The notes under the pieces: generated by a model
Database searches by the model: none
The model's input: only the letters and a program-made list of their open reading frames with translations
What the model was told of the DNA's origin: nothing
NCBI RefSeq assembly: GCF_018688335.1
Contig: NZ_CP061316.1
Span: forward strand, 620,001-684,000
DNA from: Polynucleobacter sp. AP-Jannik-300A-C4
GTDB lineage: Bacteria > Pseudomonadota > Gammaproteobacteria > Burkholderiales > Burkholderiaceae
Reading direction: 5' to 3'
Length of the DNA: 64,000 nt
Position numbers and translations under genes: made by a program
In this document: positions 62,693 to 64,000 of the stretch, one piece after another
Position numbering within the stretch: position 1 is the stretch's first letter
Layout: each line of letters begins with the position of its first letter

Positions 62693-64000
62693 ATGAAATA
62701 TGTCGGCATAGACTTAGGTACAACTAATAGCGCAATTTGCACTTATGACGGAGAGTCAGTCCGCCTCTATAAAAGTCCTGAGCAGCATGATGTCACGCCA
62801 TCTGCGATATTCATTGATAAGCGTGGAAATAGGTATGTAGGTGCCAGGGCCTATGATAGCTCTGCGAAAAATCCAGATAATTCAGCAACTTTATTTAAGA
62901 GATTGATTGGTACAAATACACCAATTACCTTGAAGGCTGTAGATAAGGTTATGACACCAGAGGAGTGCTCGGCTGAAATCCTTAGAGTACTTTTTTCTTA
63001 TCTACCAGAGGAAATTAGAAATGATGACTCTACAGGCACTGTAATCACAGTACCTGCAGCATTTAATCAAATGCAAAAAGATGCAACAATGGCAGCTGCC
63101 GAACTTGCTGGAATCGGTAAGGTTGCCCTAATGCAAGAGCCTGTTGCGGCAGTAATGTCTGTAATGAAGAGTAGAAAAATTGATGGCACATTCCTAGTCT
63201 ATGATCTTGGCGGCGGGACGCTTGACATTGCAATTGCGGAGAGCACCTCAGGTCGGGTTAGTCTTCTAGCTCATGGCGGAATTGCAATGTGTGGTGGGCG
63301 AGATTTTGATCGGATTCTTTTTGATAATGTTGTCAAACCATGGCTTGTCAGCAACTTCGACTTAGGTGAAGCTTTTGCCACCGAGCCTAAATTTAAAAAA
63401 TTACGCAATATTGCTCTTTGGGCTGCTGAAAAAGCAAAAATTGAGCTTTCTCAGAAAGAAGATGCAATTATTAGCATGCCTGAAACTGATATTGGAATTC
63501 AGGACGAGTCAGGTGCAGATATTTATCTGGATATCTCGCTTAGTCGTAACCAGTTAAACGATCTCATATCGCCCAAAATAGAAGAATCAATTGGTGCGAC
63601 AAGGGATGCTCTGGAAAAAGCAGGGCTAACACCCCATGATATTGAGAGGGTTGTATTTGTAGGGGGGCCAACAAACTATAAGCCCCTAAGAGATAAAGTT
63701 GCCTTTGAATTGGGAATTGCCCCTTCAACCGATGTCAACCCGATGACTGCTGTTGCAGAAGGTGCCGCAATTTTTGCAGAATCAATTGACTGGTCTACGC
63801 AGAATAGGTCAAGAAAAAATAGTCGAGGTGCTCTTAGTACTGGCGGAACTTTGAATCTTGGTTTTAACTACATAGCCAGAACGCCAGATCAAAAATCCAA
63901 AATTATTGCCATGGTTTCAGGAAGTGTTGCGCCTGGTACAGAGTTTCAAATTGATAATTTAGACACTGGATGGTCTTCTGGTCGGATTACTTTGGTTGAT
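62693..64000 (+). CDS. Divergent Hsp70 family chaperone (C-terminus outside window)
   Basis: 436 residues are present. The actin-like ATPase domain is complete: phosphate-1 GIDLGTTNSAI (5-15), KRLIG (69-73), phosphate-2 VYDLGGGTLDIA (169-180), GGRDFDR (201-207) and adenosine motif VVFVGGPTNYKPLR (320-333), then NPMTAVAEGAA. After residue 362 the DnaK linker (VLLLDVTPLS) is absent and replaced by a polar Ser/Asn/Arg stretch; the next segment does not resemble the DnaK peptide-binding domain start. It is therefore a specialised paralogue, not the housekeeping DnaK, cotranscribed with the GrpE-like gene inside the island. Confidence 0.9.
   Translation, partial: MKYVGIDLGTTNSAICTYDGESVRLYKSPEQHDVTPSAIFIDKRGNRYVGARAYDSSAKNPDNSATLFKRLIGTNTPITLKAVDKVMTPEECSAEILRVLFSYLPEEIRNDDSTGTVITVPAAFNQMQKDATMAAAELAGIGKVALMQEPVAAVMSVMKSRKIDGTFLVYDLGGGTLDIAIAESTSGRVSLLAHGGIAMCGGRDFDRILFDNVVKPWLVSNFDLGEAFATEPKFKKLRNIALWAAEKAKIELSQKEDAIISMPETDIGIQDESGADIYLDISLSRNQLNDLISPKIEESIGATRDALEKAGLTPHDIERVVFVGGPTNYKPLRDKVAFELGIAPSTDVNPMTAVAEGAAIFAESIDWSTQNRSRKNSRGALSTGGTLNLGFNYIARTPDQKSKIIAMVSGSVAPGTEFQIDNLDTGWSSGRITLVD

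Larger units (their letters stand above)
59502..64000 (+). mobile_element. Left part of a genomic island integrated at dusA
   Basis: From the end of dusA homology to the window edge the genes are accessory: a NERD protein, secreted and membrane proteins of unknown family, and a private GrpE/Hsp70 pair. Intergenic DNA here (for example 62105-62331) is more AT-rich and looser than in the core region. No integrase lies in the visible part, so it must be at the other end. Inference from the dusA break and content. Confidence 0.6.

Noticed and set aside
1-64000. CRISPR arrays, rRNA operons or insertion sequences
   Set aside because: No regularly spaced direct repeats, no rRNA-like sequence and no transposase reading frame were seen on either strand.

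Overview
The window looks like chromosome of a betaproteobacterium of the order Burkholderiales, most like a Polynucleobacter-type freshwater organism. This is an inference from the gene content: three stand-alone periplasmic receptors of the Bug or TAXI type, an rluB/scpB and rimP-nusA-infB-rbfA-truB core, a Uup-type ABC-F protein, a CbpA/CbpM pair, and moderately AT-leaning, tightly packed genes with many 4-base ATGA overlaps. No rRNA, tRNA or CRISPR array was seen. No gene-free stretch exceeds about 230 bases.

Layout. 1-8955: the start of yaeQ (cut by the window edge), an FAD oxidoreductase, hemN, an ompW gene behind two perfect FNR-type boxes, a small P-loop ATPase, uup, an esterase and the cbpA-cbpM co-chaperone pair. 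8956-15391: a divergent catabolic cluster that looks built for a sugar acid (UxaA-type dehydratase, 3-hydroxyacid dehydrogenase, SMP-30 lactonase, GntR/UTRA regulator, Ldh2-type dehydrogenase, Bug receptor). 15392-24478: pirin, a membrane-anchored TAXI receptor, DUF3422, a flavocytochrome c-type sulfide dehydrogenase pair, and a GT39 / sialidase-like / membrane protein operon. 24505-30865: a leftward run fabI-chrA-MaoC-MmgE/PrpD-CitE-Bug, in which the last four look like a C5/C6 dicarboxylate (itaconate, mesaconate or citramalate) utilisation set. 30916-36561: yejABEF peptide importer. 36698-39322: an NlpC/P60 protein that has lost its catalytic cysteine, a beta-barrel protein and a Tat-type patatin lipoprotein.

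39525-52599 is information-processing core: scpB, rluB, a structured leader ending in an intrinsic terminator, rimP-nusA-infB-rbfA-truB, typA and tex. 52666-56036 is an orphan ModA-type binding protein followed by a tight arsenic operon (arsR-arsC-acr3-arsH). A RelE/HigB-HigA-like toxin-antitoxin pair, a universal stress protein, a TSUP permease and an RluA-type pseudouridine synthase follow.

The most interesting part is the right end. Eight bases after the RluA gene lies a 23-codon remnant of dusA that breaks inside the conserved APMMDWTD motif, a known target of dusA-specific integrases. From there to the edge the content changes to accessory genes: a membrane-anchored NERD nuclease-like protein, a secreted Cys-containing protein overlapping a three-helix membrane protein with a long helical domain, a small membrane protein, and then a two-gene chaperone module, a 119-residue GrpE-like protein followed after one base by a divergent Hsp70 that runs off the window. 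I read 59502-64000 as the left part of an integrated island carrying its own Hsp70/nucleotide-exchange-factor machine. The integrase, the other att copy and any J-protein would lie outside the window.
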